Below, piece by piece: positions 36,586 to 45,430 of a stretch of DNA of 64,000 nt (positions are counted from its first letter, which is position 1; the number at the start of each line of letters is the position of its first letter). Both the position numbers and the translations under genes were made by a program. The notes below the pieces were generated by a model. That model was given only the letters and a program-made list of their open reading frames with translations. It had not been told where the DNA came from and did not search any database. The DNA comes from CAZMGV01 sp964621525 [NCBI: uncultured bacterium] (GTDB taxonomy: Bacteria > JAGRBM01). The stretch spans positions 5,228 to 69,227 of the forward strand of contig CAZUMS010000018.1 in assembly GCA_964621525.1 (NCBI GenBank), given 5' to 3'.

Positions 36586-38601
36586 CTACTTCACCCGTGA
36601 GCCGGGTTTGGGGGGGTTGTCGAATCCGGCGAGGACGAGACCCTCTTCGGTCTCGGCCGCGAGGATCATGCCGTTCGATTCCATGCCCATGAGCTTGGCT
36701 GGTTTCAGGTTGGCGACGACCACCACCTGACGGCCTATGAGCTGCTCCGGCGAATAGCTTTTGGCGATGCCCGCCACCACCTGCCGCTGCTCGTCGCCGA
36801 TCTTCACCTGGAGCTTCAGCAGCTTTTCGGACTTTTCCACCTTCACGGCCTCAACGACCGTGGCGACACGAAGCTCCACGTTCATGAAGTCGTCGATGGT
36901 GATGATGCCGGGAGTGGCCGGAGCGGCGGCCTTGTCCTTCTTGCCCGCCTCGGCCGCCTTCGCCGGTTTTGCCTCCGGCTGGCCCGTGGCGGCTTTCAGT
37001 TCCGCCGTGATTGTCTCGCGGATCTCGGCGAATTTGTCCTTGGAGGGGAACAGGGGCTCTCCACGATGGCTCTTCGGAGCAAGTGAGAGATCGAGATCTC
37101 CAATCCCTCCCCTGAAATCTGCAATGTGCCCTTCATAACCCAGCTGATGCCACATCTCCTGCATCTTCACCGGCATAAACGGCGACAGCATGACTGCAAT
37201 GGTTTTCAGTCCTTCAAGAAGGAACCGGATCAGACGCTGGGTATCTGGCTGAGCCCCATCGAGGCCCCATGGCTTTTCCCTCTGAACAATGCCGTCCAGA
37301 GATGTGACCACTTCCAGAATAATGGCCAGAGCTTCATAGAACTTCAGCTCCGACATGTGTCCGGAATATTTTGTCCATTGCTGAAGCAGATAGTGATCGT
37401 TCACATCAGGGAATATTTTGTCATGTGATGACGAAGGAGGTTTTGGCGGGAGTCCTGACTCGTATTTCTTCTCCACCACCGCCAGCACCCGCGCCAGCAA
37501 ATTCCCGACGCCGTTGGAGAGTTCCGCCGTCACGCGGTTGATAAGATCCTCGTGGGCAAAGTTACCGTCCTGGCCGAACGGCGTCGCGCGAAGCAGGTAG
37601 TAGCGGACGATGTCGGCGCCGTAGAGGTCCACAAGCCGGTTCGGGTCCACGACGTTGCGGAGCGTCTTGGACATCTTCTGTCCTTCGACGGACCACCATC
37701 CATGGGCGAACACGGTTTTGGGGAGCGGAATTCCGGCGGACATCAGGATCGTCGGCCAGTAGACCGTGTGGAACCGGATGATGTCCTTGCCGATGAGGTG
37801 AAGGACTTCACCGTCTGGATTCGCCCAGTATTTCCGGAAAAGGTCGCCCGGCTGCTCCGGATCCCACCCGAGCGCCGAGATGTAGTTCGCGAGCGCGTCG
37901 ATCCAGACGTAGATCACGTGTTTCTCGTCGCCCGGAACCGGAATGCCCCAGGTGAACGTGGAGCGGGACACGGAGAGATCTTCGAGACCGCCCTTTACGA
38001 ACGAAAGCACCTCGTTAAACCGTTCCGACGGTCCGATCCAGTGGCGGTTCTTTTCCAGGTGTTCGAGCAGCGGCAGCATGTACCGGCTCATGGCGAAGAA
38101 GTACGACTGTTCCGAAACCTGCACGACCGGCCGCTTGTGGATCGGGCAGCTGTTCCCGGCTTCCAGCTCTTTCTCCGTGTAGAACTGCTCGCAGGCGGTG
38201 CAGTAGAGGCCCTGGTAAGACGACAGATAGATGTCGTTCGGATGCCGGTGCCGGATATGGTTCCAGAATTTTTTCACCCGTTCGCGGTGACGCTGCTCGG
38301 TCGTCCGGATGAAATCGTCGTTCGAGATCTCGAGCCGCTTCCAGAGGTTCCTGAAGTTCGGTACCACTTCGTCACAGAACTTCTGCACGTCGGCGTCCGA
38401 CTTCGCGCCTTTCGCCTCGGCCGCCTCCTGCATCTTCTTGCCGTGCTCGTCCGTGCCGGTAAGAAACCGCACGTCGTAGCCCATCATCCGCTTGAACCGG
38501 GCGATTACGTCGGCGGCGACGGTCGTGTAGGCGTGCCCCAGGTGCGGAACGTCGTTCGCGTAGTAGATGGGCGTCGTGACGTAGAAGGTCTTTTTCGGCA
38601 C
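36586..38601 (-). CDS. metG: Methionyl-tRNA synthetase with C-terminal tRNA-binding domain
   Basis: Charges tRNA-Met in the cytoplasm. The class I motifs are intact: HLGH (residues 20-23, HIGH) and KMSKT (about 310, KMSKS). A zinc-knuckle-like insert (CTAC ... CPIH) follows the first half of the Rossmann fold. The protein ends in an EMAP/Trbp111-type OB-fold (VELRVATVVEAVKVEKSEKL to FDNPPKPGSRVK), linked by an Ala/Lys-rich segment. I chose GTG 38601, six bases after AGGA; the longer reading from 38646 adds an unconserved tail. About 671 residues, normal for the dimeric form. Between roughly 37060 and 37440 the GC content falls to about 50% within the helical anticodon-binding domain, unlike the rest of the gene. 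Confidence 0.96.
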   Translation of the reverse strand: MPKKTFYVTTPIYYANDVPHLGHAYTTVAADVIARFKRMMGYDVRFLTGTDEHGKKMQEAAEAKGAKSDADVQKFCDEVVPNFRNLWKRLEISNDDFIRTTEQRHRERVKKFWNHIRHRHPNDIYLSSYQGLYCTACEQFYTEKELEAGNSCPIHKRPVVQVSEQSYFFAMSRYMLPLLEHLEKNRHWIGPSERFNEVLSFVKGGLEDLSVSRSTFTWGIPVPGDEKHVIYVWIDALANYISALGWDPEQPGDLFRKYWANPDGEVLHLIGKDIIRFHTVYWPTILMSAGIPLPKTVFAHGWWSVEGQKMSKTLRNVVDPNRLVDLYGADIVRYYLLRATPFGQDGNFAHEDLINRVTAELSNGVGNLLARVLAVVEKKYESGLPPKPPSSSHDKIFPDVNDHYLLQQWTKYSGHMSELKFYEALAIILEVVTSLDGIVQREKPWGLDGAQPDTQRLIRFLLEGLKTIAVMLSPFMPVKMQEMWHQLGYEGHIADFRGGIGDLDLSLAPKSHRGEPLFPSKDKFAEIRETITAELKAATGQPEAKPAKAAEAGKKDKAAAPATPGIITIDDFMNVELRVATVVEAVKVEKSEKLLKLQVKIGDEQRQVVAGIAKSYSPEQLIGRQVVVVANLKPAKLMGMESNGMILAAETEEGLVLAGFDNPPKPGSRVK

Positions 38602-38680
38602 TGCTGTTCCTGTCCGGTAGCGGCGTGACTGTGCCGCCCCTGCCATTTAGCGGGAGGCCCGGATCAGGTAAAGAGGAGGC

Positions 38681-39064
38681 GTGGAGAACGCGCCGGTCAA
38701 ACGTCCCCCCTTCTGGCAGGTCACGAAACACGCCCTGCGGCTCCGCTGCCCCCGCTGCGGCGAGGGGCGTCTCTACCGGAGCTGGCTGGAACTAGAGCCC
38801 CACTGCCCCGCCTGCGGGTTCGAGATCTCCCACGAACACGGTTTTTTCATCGGTTCGGTCTACCTGAACTACGGGGCGACCGCGCTCGTGCTCTTCCCCC
38901 TCTATTACCTCATGCGGACCCGGACGGACTGGCCGCTCCCGGCCATGATCGCCGTGCTCCTTGCCATCGGCGCCGCGGTGCCGTTCGTCGCCACCCGGTG
39001 GTCCAGGTCCCTGTGGCTCGCCTGGGACTATTATCTCGGGCCCCAGCGGGAACCGGGCGACTGA
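38681..39064 (+). CDS. DUF983 family small membrane protein
   Basis: A 127-residue protein of the DUF983 family. It has two CxxC knuckles near the N-terminus (CPRCGEGRLYRSW and CPACGFEISHEHG), then two membrane helices (YGATALVLFPLYYLM and LPAMIAVLLAIGAAVPFVA), ending in LAWDYYLGP. The knuckles probably bind zinc or iron on the cytoplasmic side; the family function is unknown, although it often sits near haem or cytochrome-oxidase genes in other bacteria. The start GTG 38681 lies directly after AGAGGAGG, which is very close, so the exact start is less certain. It is divergent from metG and followed 39 bases later by the cation exporter. Confidence 0.8.
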   Translation: MENAPVKRPPFWQVTKHALRLRCPRCGEGRLYRSWLELEPHCPACGFEISHEHGFFIGSVYLNYGATALVLFPLYYLMRTRTDWPLPAMIAVLLAIGAAVPFVATRWSRSLWLAWDYYLGPQREPGD

Positions 39065-39103
39065 AGCAGACGGCCGTAAGACCGGCTACACTTCCGACCG
39101 GAT

Positions 39104-40060
39104 ATGTCCGGCGGCCATCATCACCACGATCATTCGCACGATCATCACGGCCACCACCACGGCCACGCACACCCGGAACCGGGTTCCGATACCCGCGCCT
39201 TCGCGATCGGAACGGCGCTGAACGTCGTCTTCGTCATCGTCGAAGCCGCAGCCGGCTTCTGGACCGGCTCCATGGCGCTCCTCGCCGACGCGGGCCACAA
39301 CCTCGGCGACGTAGCCGGGCTGCTGCTTTCCTGGGGCGCTGTGATCCTCGCCCGCCGCCGCCCGAGCCTGCGGCGTACCTATGGTTTCAGGCGCGGGACG
39401 ATCCTTGCGGCACTCGGCAACGGCCTGCTGATCTCGGCGGCCGCCGGGATGCTGCTCGTGGAGTCCGTGGAGCGCGTGCTCCGTCCGCCCGAGGTCCCCG
39501 CCGTCATCGTGCTCGCGGTCGCGGCCTGCGGCGTCCTCGTGAACGGCCTCTCGGCCATGCTCTTCATGTCGGACAGGAAGCACGACCTGAACATGCGGGC
39601 CGCCTACCTGCACCTCGCGGCGGATGCGGCCATCTCGCTGGGCGTCGTGATCGCCGGAGCCGTGATTCACTATACGGGCTGGTATTTTCTCGATCCGCTC
39701 ACGGGCATCGCGGTATGTCTGCTGATCTTCGCGGGCACCTGGGGACTCGTGCGGGAATCCGCCGATCTCGTGCTGGATGCGGTCCCCGAGGGTGTGGACC
39801 CGGAGGCCGTGCGGACGTACCTGATGGAGCAGGAGGGCGTCTCCGACGTTCACGAACTGCACATCTGGGCGCTGTCCACGACGGAGAACGCGCTGACGGC
39901 GCATCTCGTGATTCCCGACGCCAGAAGCAGCGGAGACGGCTTCATTGCCCGCCTGAGCGCGGACCTGCGCGAACGGTTTTCAATTCACCACCCGACCCTG
40001 CAGATCGAGACCGCTGCCTGCGACGGCGGGCGGTGCGACAACGCCGCGGCCAGCCCCTGA
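39104..40060 (+). CDS. Cation diffusion facilitator (CDF) metal exporter, ZitB/CzcD-like
   Basis: A 318-residue inner-membrane Zn2+ (or Co2+/Cd2+) / H+ antiporter. The N-terminus is very histidine-rich (HHHHDHSHDHHGHHHGHAH), a metal-collecting tail. Six helices follow; the transport site is formed by HNLGD (HxxxD, residues 65-69) in TM2 and HLAAD (HxxxD) in TM5, the pattern of zinc-selective CDF proteins. A cytosolic ferredoxin-like domain follows (VSDVHELHIWALS). The start ATG 39104 has no ribosome-binding site, and a -10-like TACACT at 39088-39093 sits only ten bases upstream, so the mRNA may be leaderless. It is convergent with bcp, with a 6-base gap. Confidence 0.93.
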   Translation: MSGGHHHHDHSHDHHGHHHGHAHPEPGSDTRAFAIGTALNVVFVIVEAAAGFWTGSMALLADAGHNLGDVAGLLLSWGAVILARRRPSLRRTYGFRRGTILAALGNGLLISAAAGMLLVESVERVLRPPEVPAVIVLAVAACGVLVNGLSAMLFMSDRKHDLNMRAAYLHLAADAAISLGVVIAGAVIHYTGWYFLDPLTGIAVCLLIFAGTWGLVRESADLVLDAVPEGVDPEAVRTYLMEQEGVSDVHELHIWALSTTENALTAHLVIPDARSSGDGFIARLSADLRERFSIHHPTLQIETAACDGGRCDNAAASP

Positions 40061-40066
40061 AGCCGC

Positions 40067-40525
40067 TCAGACCGCCTTCAGCACCTCGTCCACGTGACCC
40101 TCGATCTGGACCTTCGGCCAGATCCTGCGGATCACACCCTTTTCGTCGATGAGGACGGTGGTGCGTTCGATGCCCTTCACCTTCTTGCCGTACATCACCT
40201 TGTCCTTGAGGATTCCCCAGGCCTTCACAACCTCGAGATCCTCGTCGGCGAGCAGCGGATAGTTCAGCTTGTGCTTGTCGCGGAACTTCGCCTTGGATTT
40301 GGCGTCCAGCTTGGAGACGCCGTAGACGGCAACGCCCTTCTTTTTGAACTTCGCGTAGTTGTCGCGGAAGTCGCACGCCTCGATCGTGCAGCCGGGGGTC
40401 ATGTCCTTCGGGTAGAAAAACAGGACGACCGTCTGTCCCTTAAGCTTGCTCAGCGTGACTTTTTCCCCTGAATCGCTCGTGAGCGTGAAATCGGGGGCCT
40501 TCATGCCTTCCTTGAGTTCTGCCAT
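40067..40525 (-). CDS. bcp: Peroxiredoxin, BCP/PrxQ type
   Basis: A 152-residue thiol peroxidase that reduces H2O2 and organic hydroperoxides in the cytoplasm. The active site DMTPGCTIEACDFRD contains the peroxidatic Cys46 and the resolving Cys51, five residues apart, as in atypical two-cysteine BCP proteins. The rest of the fold is standard (FFYPKDMTPGCT; GVSKLDAKSKAKF; YPLLADEDLEVVKAWG; ERTTVLIDEKGVI). The start is ATG 40525, with AGGAGG about 13 bases upstream; longer in-frame extensions to the right run antisense to the thioesterase and aroK genes and are rejected. Confidence 0.95.
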   Translation of the reverse strand: MAELKEGMKAPDFTLTSDSGEKVTLSKLKGQTVVLFFYPKDMTPGCTIEACDFRDNYAKFKKKGVAVYGVSKLDAKSKAKFRDKHKLNYPLLADEDLEVVKAWGILKDKVMYGKKVKGIERTTVLIDEKGVIRRIWPKVQIEGHVDEVLKAV

Positions 40526-40597
40526 GTGCGGGTCGAAACCTCCTGAACCGGATTCGGAGCCAGCCAAGCACGAACCGGCCCGGACGGCAATCTCCGG

Positions 40598-40627
40598 TGG
40601 ACCTCTGCGCGGGAATCTGTCTACATT
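40598..40627 (+). promoter_or_regulatory. Putative promoter of the thioesterase-aroK pair
   Basis: TGGACC (40598-40603), an 18-base spacer and TACATT (40622-40627). Initiation would be expected a few bases before the ATG at 40640, giving a very short or absent leader. This fits the lack of a ribosome-binding site there. Confidence 0.4.
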
Positions 40628-40639
40628 CCGGCCATTCAC

Positions 40640-41047
40640 ATGTTTAACCTGAATCCCAACGCCATCGACCAGATCATCAAACCCCGTGTCGAGCACACCT
40701 CGAAAGGCAAGGCCGTCTACAGTTTCGACTGCACCGAGGCTGTGCACAGTCCCGCCCGCCGGCTTCACGGCGGAGTGATCTTCTATGTCTGCGACCATGC
40801 CATGGGCGCGGCCATCGCCAGCCTGCTGGATTTTCAGGCCGGCGAGCTGCCCGCGACGCTCGACATGTCGATCCACTATTTCCGTACCGTGAAGGAAGGG
40901 AAGATCACCGTCACTGCCAGGGCCGTCGAGCGCAGCAAGTCGGTCGGCTACACCGAATGCGAGGTGACGGACGCCGAGAACCGCCTGCTCGCCCGGTGCG
41001 TGGCCACCTATTTCATCCAGAACACGAACCGCGAGAGGCAGGGCTGA
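40640..41047 (+). CDS. PaaI family hotdog-fold thioesterase
   Basis: A 135-residue hotdog-fold acyl-CoA thioesterase. The PaaI-type active-site helix follows LHGGVIFYVCDHAMGAA, with the HGG motif and a downstream acidic residue; the strands STLDMSIHYFRTVKEGK-like and ITVTARAVERSKSVGYTECEV are typical of the family. It hydrolyses small or aromatic acyl-CoA esters. The start ATG 40640 has no Shine-Dalgarno sequence but a promoter-like element immediately upstream. The aroK gene starts seven bases after its stop, so they are probably co-transcribed. Confidence 0.88.
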   Translation: MFNLNPNAIDQIIKPRVEHTSKGKAVYSFDCTEAVHSPARRLHGGVIFYVCDHAMGAAIASLLDFQAGELPATLDMSIHYFRTVKEGKITVTARAVERSKSVGYTECEVTDAENRLLARCVATYFIQNTNRERQG

Positions 41048-41053
41048 CTCCCC

Positions 41054-41644
41054 ATGACCGGCCCCGCCACGTTGCCGCCCCTCGACAACCTCGTATTCGC
41101 CGGTTTCATGACGAGCGGGAAGTCCACGCAGGCCCGCCTGTTCGCGAAACTCTGGGACTGGGAACTGGTCGACACCGACGAGCTGATCGAGGCGAAAACG
41201 GGACGGACTCCCGGCGAGATCATCACAAAGGACGGCGAAGAGGCGTTCCGCCGGATCGAGACCGAGTGGTTGAAAAGCTTCGTGGCGACAAATCCCCGGC
41301 ACTGTGTCGTCAGCACCGGAGGCGGCATGGCCGCCCGAGAGGAAAACTGGCCGCTGCTCCAGCAGATCGGTCCGGTCGTGGCCCTCTGGGTGTCCGCCGA
41401 AACTGCCGTCTACCGCCACAACAACGCGTCGCGGAAAGTCCGCCGGCCGTTGCTCGAGACCGGCGATCCGGTGAATGCAGCTCAGAAACTCCTCGACCGG
41501 CGGATGCCATTTTACCAGCGTGCGGATATCCAGCTCAGTACCGACGGGAAGGCTAAAGACGCCGTTCAAAATGAACTGCTGGAAAAACTTGCGCGGCTTT
41601 ACACCGTACCAAAATCACACAATCCGGATTCAGTAAAATCGTAG
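41054..41644 (+). CDS. aroK: Shikimate kinase
   Basis: Phosphorylates shikimate at the 3-hydroxyl, the fifth step of chorismate synthesis. The P-loop is GFMTSGKST (residues 17-25); the shikimate-binding DTDELIEAKTG, the FRRIE segment and the STGGGMA glycine triad are all present, and VRRPLLE supplies the LID arginine. At 196 residues it is slightly longer than typical (about 170-175), with a short extra C-terminal tail of lower-GC sequence. GAGGCAGGG precedes ATG 41054. No other aro gene is in this window. Confidence 0.94.
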   Translation: MTGPATLPPLDNLVFAGFMTSGKSTQARLFAKLWDWELVDTDELIEAKTGRTPGEIITKDGEEAFRRIETEWLKSFVATNPRHCVVSTGGGMAAREENWPLLQQIGPVVALWVSAETAVYRHNNASRKVRRPLLETGDPVNAAQKLLDRRMPFYQRADIQLSTDGKAKDAVQNELLEKLARLYTVPKSHNPDSVKS

Positions 41645-41768
41645 TTTAGTGATTTCAGACACTTAAGTGACGCGCTACGGCAAACCATAACGGCACCTTT
41701 CTTGCTGATAAATCCCAACCGGTCCGGCCGATAAGGGGGTTGGCCGGGTCCGACTGCGAGGGAAGCCG

Positions 41769-42155
41769 ATGCAGTCCGCTGTGAGAAAAATGCAGTCAGC
41801 CGCCGAATCACGCAGAGCCGTACGCTACCGCGCACGCCTTAAGGTTCACTTTCGGACGCCGCGCGCGTTTATTCAGGAATATACCCTGAACATCTCTAAA
41901 GGCGGCATTTTTATTCACACCAAGCTACCGCTCCAGCGCGAGGATCTCGTGGAAATCGTGCTGTACCTTCCCCACACGGAGCGGGAAATTTCCCTTCAGG
42001 GCCGGGTTGCCTGGTCACTGGATGAAACCCAGGCCGCAGCTATCGGACGGGATTCAGGCGTTGGCCTTGAAATCGTCAACCTGTCGGACGAAGACCGGCA
42101 GCTCTTCGAGCTCTACATCGAGCGGATCACAGAATCCGGCGCACTTGACGAATAA
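41769..42155 (+). CDS. PilZ domain protein (Myxococcus TIGR02266 type)
   Basis: A 128-residue single PilZ domain. The N-terminal RRAVRYR supplies the RxxxR c-di-GMP-binding motif, and NISKGGIFI the (D/N)xSxxG motif, so nucleotide binding looks possible. The layout (LNISKGGIFIHTKLPL ... EIVLYLPHTEREISLQGRVAW) matches the short PilZ proteins abundant in myxobacteria and relatives, which act in motility or exopolysaccharide control. The start ATG 41769 follows GCGAGGGAAG; ATG 41790 is an alternative. It stands alone, with about 125 bases of non-coding DNA on each side. Confidence 0.9.
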   Translation: MQSAVRKMQSAAESRRAVRYRARLKVHFRTPRAFIQEYTLNISKGGIFIHTKLPLQREDLVEIVLYLPHTEREISLQGRVAWSLDETQAAAIGRDSGVGLEIVNLSDEDRQLFELYIERITESGALDE

Positions 42156-42164
42156 TCCAATAAA

Positions 42165-42196
42165 ACTCTGGCCGGTCTGACACTTCCAGAGTGTCA
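42165..42196. terminator. Alternative hairpins between convergent PilZ and AsmA-like genes
   Basis: ACTCTGG (42165-42171) pairs with CCAGAGT (42186-42192), and TGACAC (42178-42183) pairs with GTGTCA (42191-42196); the two stems compete. A run of six T follows at about 42227-42232. The site lies just after the PilZ stop, so it probably contributes to termination. Confidence 0.4.
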
Positions 42197-42289
42197 AGAA
42201 CGGGCCGCAACACAGCTTTTTTGACACCTGTTGGTCCGGGATACCGATGCGCTTCCGGGAGGCTGCCCCTAGTTCGGGCGGCTTTGCCG

Positions 42290-45200
42290 TCAACCCCGGT
42301 CGACGAATGACTGGTCGATGACGATGGGGATTCTCAGGATTTTTCCGATATCGACCGGAAGCCGGCTGAAGAATTCGCGCCGGAATACCGAGACGGTCGC
42401 ATTCGACTTCACCCATTTGTCGCACAGACGGACCTCGATCGCCTCCGACTTCATGTCGAAGTCTCCGGTATCGAGCAGGAATCCCGTTCCTCTGGCCGTT
42501 CCACCGGCAACCGTGAGATCGGACTGGATCACCTTGAACGGAATCCCCTGCGGATAACGGTTCAGGCTGAGGTTAATCAGGCTGGCCAGCTGTCCGAAAG
42601 CGCGGTAGTCCTTGCTGATCCGGCCGTTCTCGAGCCGGACCGCAAGCTTTCCTTCCACCGACCGGCAGAACTCCGCCTTGTCCGAGAGTACGACATCGAG
42701 ATCGCCTTTCAGGGAGAGCTGGCCATCAACGAAATCCGTCGGTGTACGGAACGCCTCCAGCATGGGTTTCAGCCACACGCCGTCGATTTTCGGTTCCAGA
42801 TGCAGCTTGCGGCTGCCATCGGGGCGGGGTTCGAGGCCGATCTCGCCAAGGTCATAGCGGCCGCCGGGACCTGCGAAACTGACGGTCGAGAAGCGGAACG
42901 CACCGCCGCCCAGCGCCGCCTGGGCCGAAAACTCCTCGAATGGCGCCCGTTGAAACACACCCTGATTGACCGTGAGGACACCCGAATACCGGCCGCGTTT
43001 CCATGCGTCGTCAATGTCCGGGAGCGGGGGCTCGATGATCGACACCTCCGCAGGCTTCTTCTTGGCGGCCGCACCGGCACGGGCGCCTTCGAACGCCGCC
43101 GTGATATCGTCGATATTCAGGTTGGAGGCATCCACCGAGAAATCCCCGCGGGGACCCTGGGGCGTGTCGAGGAAGCCGGCACTGACCCGGGCGATACTTT
43201 CTCCGTAGGAAACGCCGCAGCTGAAGCTGGACCGCTCGCCCGTGGCGTATTTCAGCGTACAGTCCAGATCCCGCACGGGCAGTTTCATGTCGGGAGTGCG
43301 GAGTTCGACTCCCTTGGTCCGGAGAAAGGCCGTCCGCTTGAGCGATCCGGCGGTCCCGGACATCCGCCCGCTGGTCGTATAGTTGCCCGAAACCGTCCCC
43401 TTGCCTTTCAGGCGGCTGCTGGACGGAAGGATCTGGTCCAGTGCGAGACTCTCGCCCGCCACCTTGAGGTCGAAGGCGGGACTCGTACCGTTCGGATCGG
43501 AGACCGCCATCCGGACCGACAGGTCGCCGGTTCCGAACTTGCCGGTGATGGGCCCCAGGTCCAGCGACTCGTGAGTGAACCGGATCGGCCCCGAGAGACC
43601 CGAAAGGGCCACCGGGTAGTTCGCGAGCTCCAGATTTCCCCCGGAAAGGTTCAGCTCGCCCCCGTAGCTGTACACGTCTTTGTTGATATCGTAATCGACC
43701 GACGCCTTTCCCGAGAGAGTCCCCTGGCCGCCCGACAGCGGAGCGACGACTTTCTGGACGGCCCTGAATCCGTAGTTCGGCAGGAGCTTCAGCAGGGCCG
43801 GGTACGGAAACTCTCCCGTGAGGTCCAGATGCAGCTTCGCCTGCCGGTCAATCTGCCGGAATCCGCCCGTCACGCTGACATCGAGCGTGTCGTCCACCGT
43901 TCCGGTCAGCCGGTCGAACACGAAATCGCCGTTCCCGATATAGAACCGCCCCGAAATATTGCTGAACTTCAGCCGGTCCTCCGGAAGCACGTTCATCTCG
44001 AGGCCGTTAACTTCGGTGTCGATCCAGAAGCGGCTGAAGTCGAGCCAGACTTCCGACCCTCCGTTCAGCGAACGGGTGATGTACATCGGCAGAAAGTTCC
44101 GGTAGTAGGCCGCCCGGCCCTTCCGGCGGATGTGCGAGTTGCAGTAGGCCGTCACCTGCGGACCGATGATCTGCCAGGGGATGTGGTTGAACTCCTTTTC
44201 GAGATCCACATCGCGGATATGAAACTCAACGTCCATTTCATGGAGGTGGTGCGGATTCGGCGGCTTGAAGTCGGAGAGCCACCGGAAATAGGTCACGTCT
44301 GTCGGACCGATATCGATCCCAAAACTCTCTGCCCTGAGATAGCGGCCATCCCAGGCGAATCCGATCTTTCCGCCGACCGTTCCCGGCGTCATCCGTTCCC
44401 GGAAAACATACTGCATGTCAGCCGTGAAGTTCTCGAGATCCAGGGCCGCCGTTCCATGAATGTCATCCAAAGTCCCGCCTACGGAAAGATCCACGCTGCC
44501 CGAACCTGTCAGGACACCTGCGGACTTGAGCGGCGGAATCTGGGGCAACTGGAGACTGCGGAGCTTGAAAGAGGCGTTGGCAGGAAGGGTCTCGATGTCG
44601 AGATGTGACGCCGGAAGTATGGTCGTGAACAGCGCATCGGCATCGCCGGTGAACTGGCTGTCGACATAGATGGACGCCTGCGCCGACGCGGATACGGGAG
44701 ATCCCAGCGCGACGTTCTCCACCATGAGGTTGATCTTGCGGAAACTGACGGTCTGTCCGCCCGTGAGTGCGGTCCGAACGAGACCGCCGTTGATTTCGAG
44801 TTCCCGGACCGTCAGCTCCCCCAGCACCCGTTCCAGAGTTGCGCTCAACTCCTTGAGATCGCCCGGACCACCCGCATCCAGGGGACGGTCCAGACCGTCC
44901 AGATACCAATGTCCGTCCCGGTGGCGGAAGATCACGTATGGCGCATCGATGCGGAGCACCCGCGGCGTGAACTTGCGGTTGATGAGATCCCCGGCGTCGA
45001 AGGCGATGGTGATGGCGCCCGCCCGGGCAAGCGTCCGCCGGCCGTCCGTGGAAAACAGCGAAACCGACTGCGCCCGGACACCTAGCCCCCGCGTGAAGTC
45101 GAGCGAGAGATGCTTCATCCGGACCGGGAAACCGGCGGCGAGCGAAGCCTTCTCTTCGACCGCGTGCCGGTAACGCTCCAGGTTCAGGACCAGCGGGAAG

Positions 45201-45391
45201 AACGCCATCGCCAGCACCGTGAAGCCGAGCAGCACGATCGTGGAGACAAGGTTAAGTTTCGGCATCCGGGGCAGGATCGCCGGGAGCTGCGGCAGCCGGA
45301 GCGGGCCCGCTTCTGATACTTCTGTACCCGGCGGAGGCGGCTCGGCGTCCGGATTGACCGGATCTGGCTGTGGCGGTTCTTCGGCGGGCAT
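42290..45391 (-). CDS. AsmA/YhdP-like envelope protein
   Basis: A 1,033-residue protein of the AsmA family, large proteins that span from the inner membrane into the periplasm and are implicated in phospholipid transport to the outer membrane. After a proline/acid-rich cytoplasmic tail there is one membrane helix (VSTIVLLGFTVLAMAFFPLVL), then the typical LERYRHAVEEKASLAAGFPVRMKHLSLDF start of the beta-rich groove. The long DUF3971-like body ends in an AsmA-type C-terminus (LENGRISKDYRAFGQLASLINLS). ATG 45391 has only a weak ribosome-binding site. It follows the nitrilase-family gene by 39 bases on the same strand, probably as an operon. Confidence 0.82.
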   Translation of the reverse strand: MPAEEPPQPDPVNPDAEPPPPGTEVSEAGPLRLPQLPAILPRMPKLNLVSTIVLLGFTVLAMAFFPLVLNLERYRHAVEEKASLAAGFPVRMKHLSLDFTRGLGVRAQSVSLFSTDGRRTLARAGAITIAFDAGDLINRKFTPRVLRIDAPYVIFRHRDGHWYLDGLDRPLDAGGPGDLKELSATLERVLGELTVRELEINGGLVRTALTGGQTVSFRKINLMVENVALGSPVSASAQASIYVDSQFTGDADALFTTILPASHLDIETLPANASFKLRSLQLPQIPPLKSAGVLTGSGSVDLSVGGTLDDIHGTAALDLENFTADMQYVFRERMTPGTVGGKIGFAWDGRYLRAESFGIDIGPTDVTYFRWLSDFKPPNPHHLHEMDVEFHIRDVDLEKEFNHIPWQIIGPQVTAYCNSHIRRKGRAAYYRNFLPMYITRSLNGGSEVWLDFSRFWIDTEVNGLEMNVLPEDRLKFSNISGRFYIGNGDFVFDRLTGTVDDTLDVSVTGGFRQIDRQAKLHLDLTGEFPYPALLKLLPNYGFRAVQKVVAPLSGGQGTLSGKASVDYDINKDVYSYGGELNLSGGNLELANYPVALSGLSGPIRFTHESLDLGPITGKFGTGDLSVRMAVSDPNGTSPAFDLKVAGESLALDQILPSSSRLKGKGTVSGNYTTSGRMSGTAGSLKRTAFLRTKGVELRTPDMKLPVRDLDCTLKYATGERSSFSCGVSYGESIARVSAGFLDTPQGPRGDFSVDASNLNIDDITAAFEGARAGAAAKKKPAEVSIIEPPLPDIDDAWKRGRYSGVLTVNQGVFQRAPFEEFSAQAALGGGAFRFSTVSFAGPGGRYDLGEIGLEPRPDGSRKLHLEPKIDGVWLKPMLEAFRTPTDFVDGQLSLKGDLDVVLSDKAEFCRSVEGKLAVRLENGRISKDYRAFGQLASLINLSLNRYPQGIPFKVIQSDLTVAGGTARGTGFLLDTGDFDMKSEAIEVRLCDKWVKSNATVSVFRREFFSRLPVDIGKILRIPIVIDQSFVDRG

Positions 45392-45430
45392 CAGGATGAG
45401 TGACTAGCACACGGCGGAGCCAGCCGCATG

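Noticed and set aside
40526-41569. An in-frame upstream extension of bcp covering 348 more codons on the minus strand
   Set aside because: It runs antisense to the PaaI thioesterase and aroK genes and shows no domain; the peroxiredoxin starts at ATG 40525 with AGGAGG upstream.
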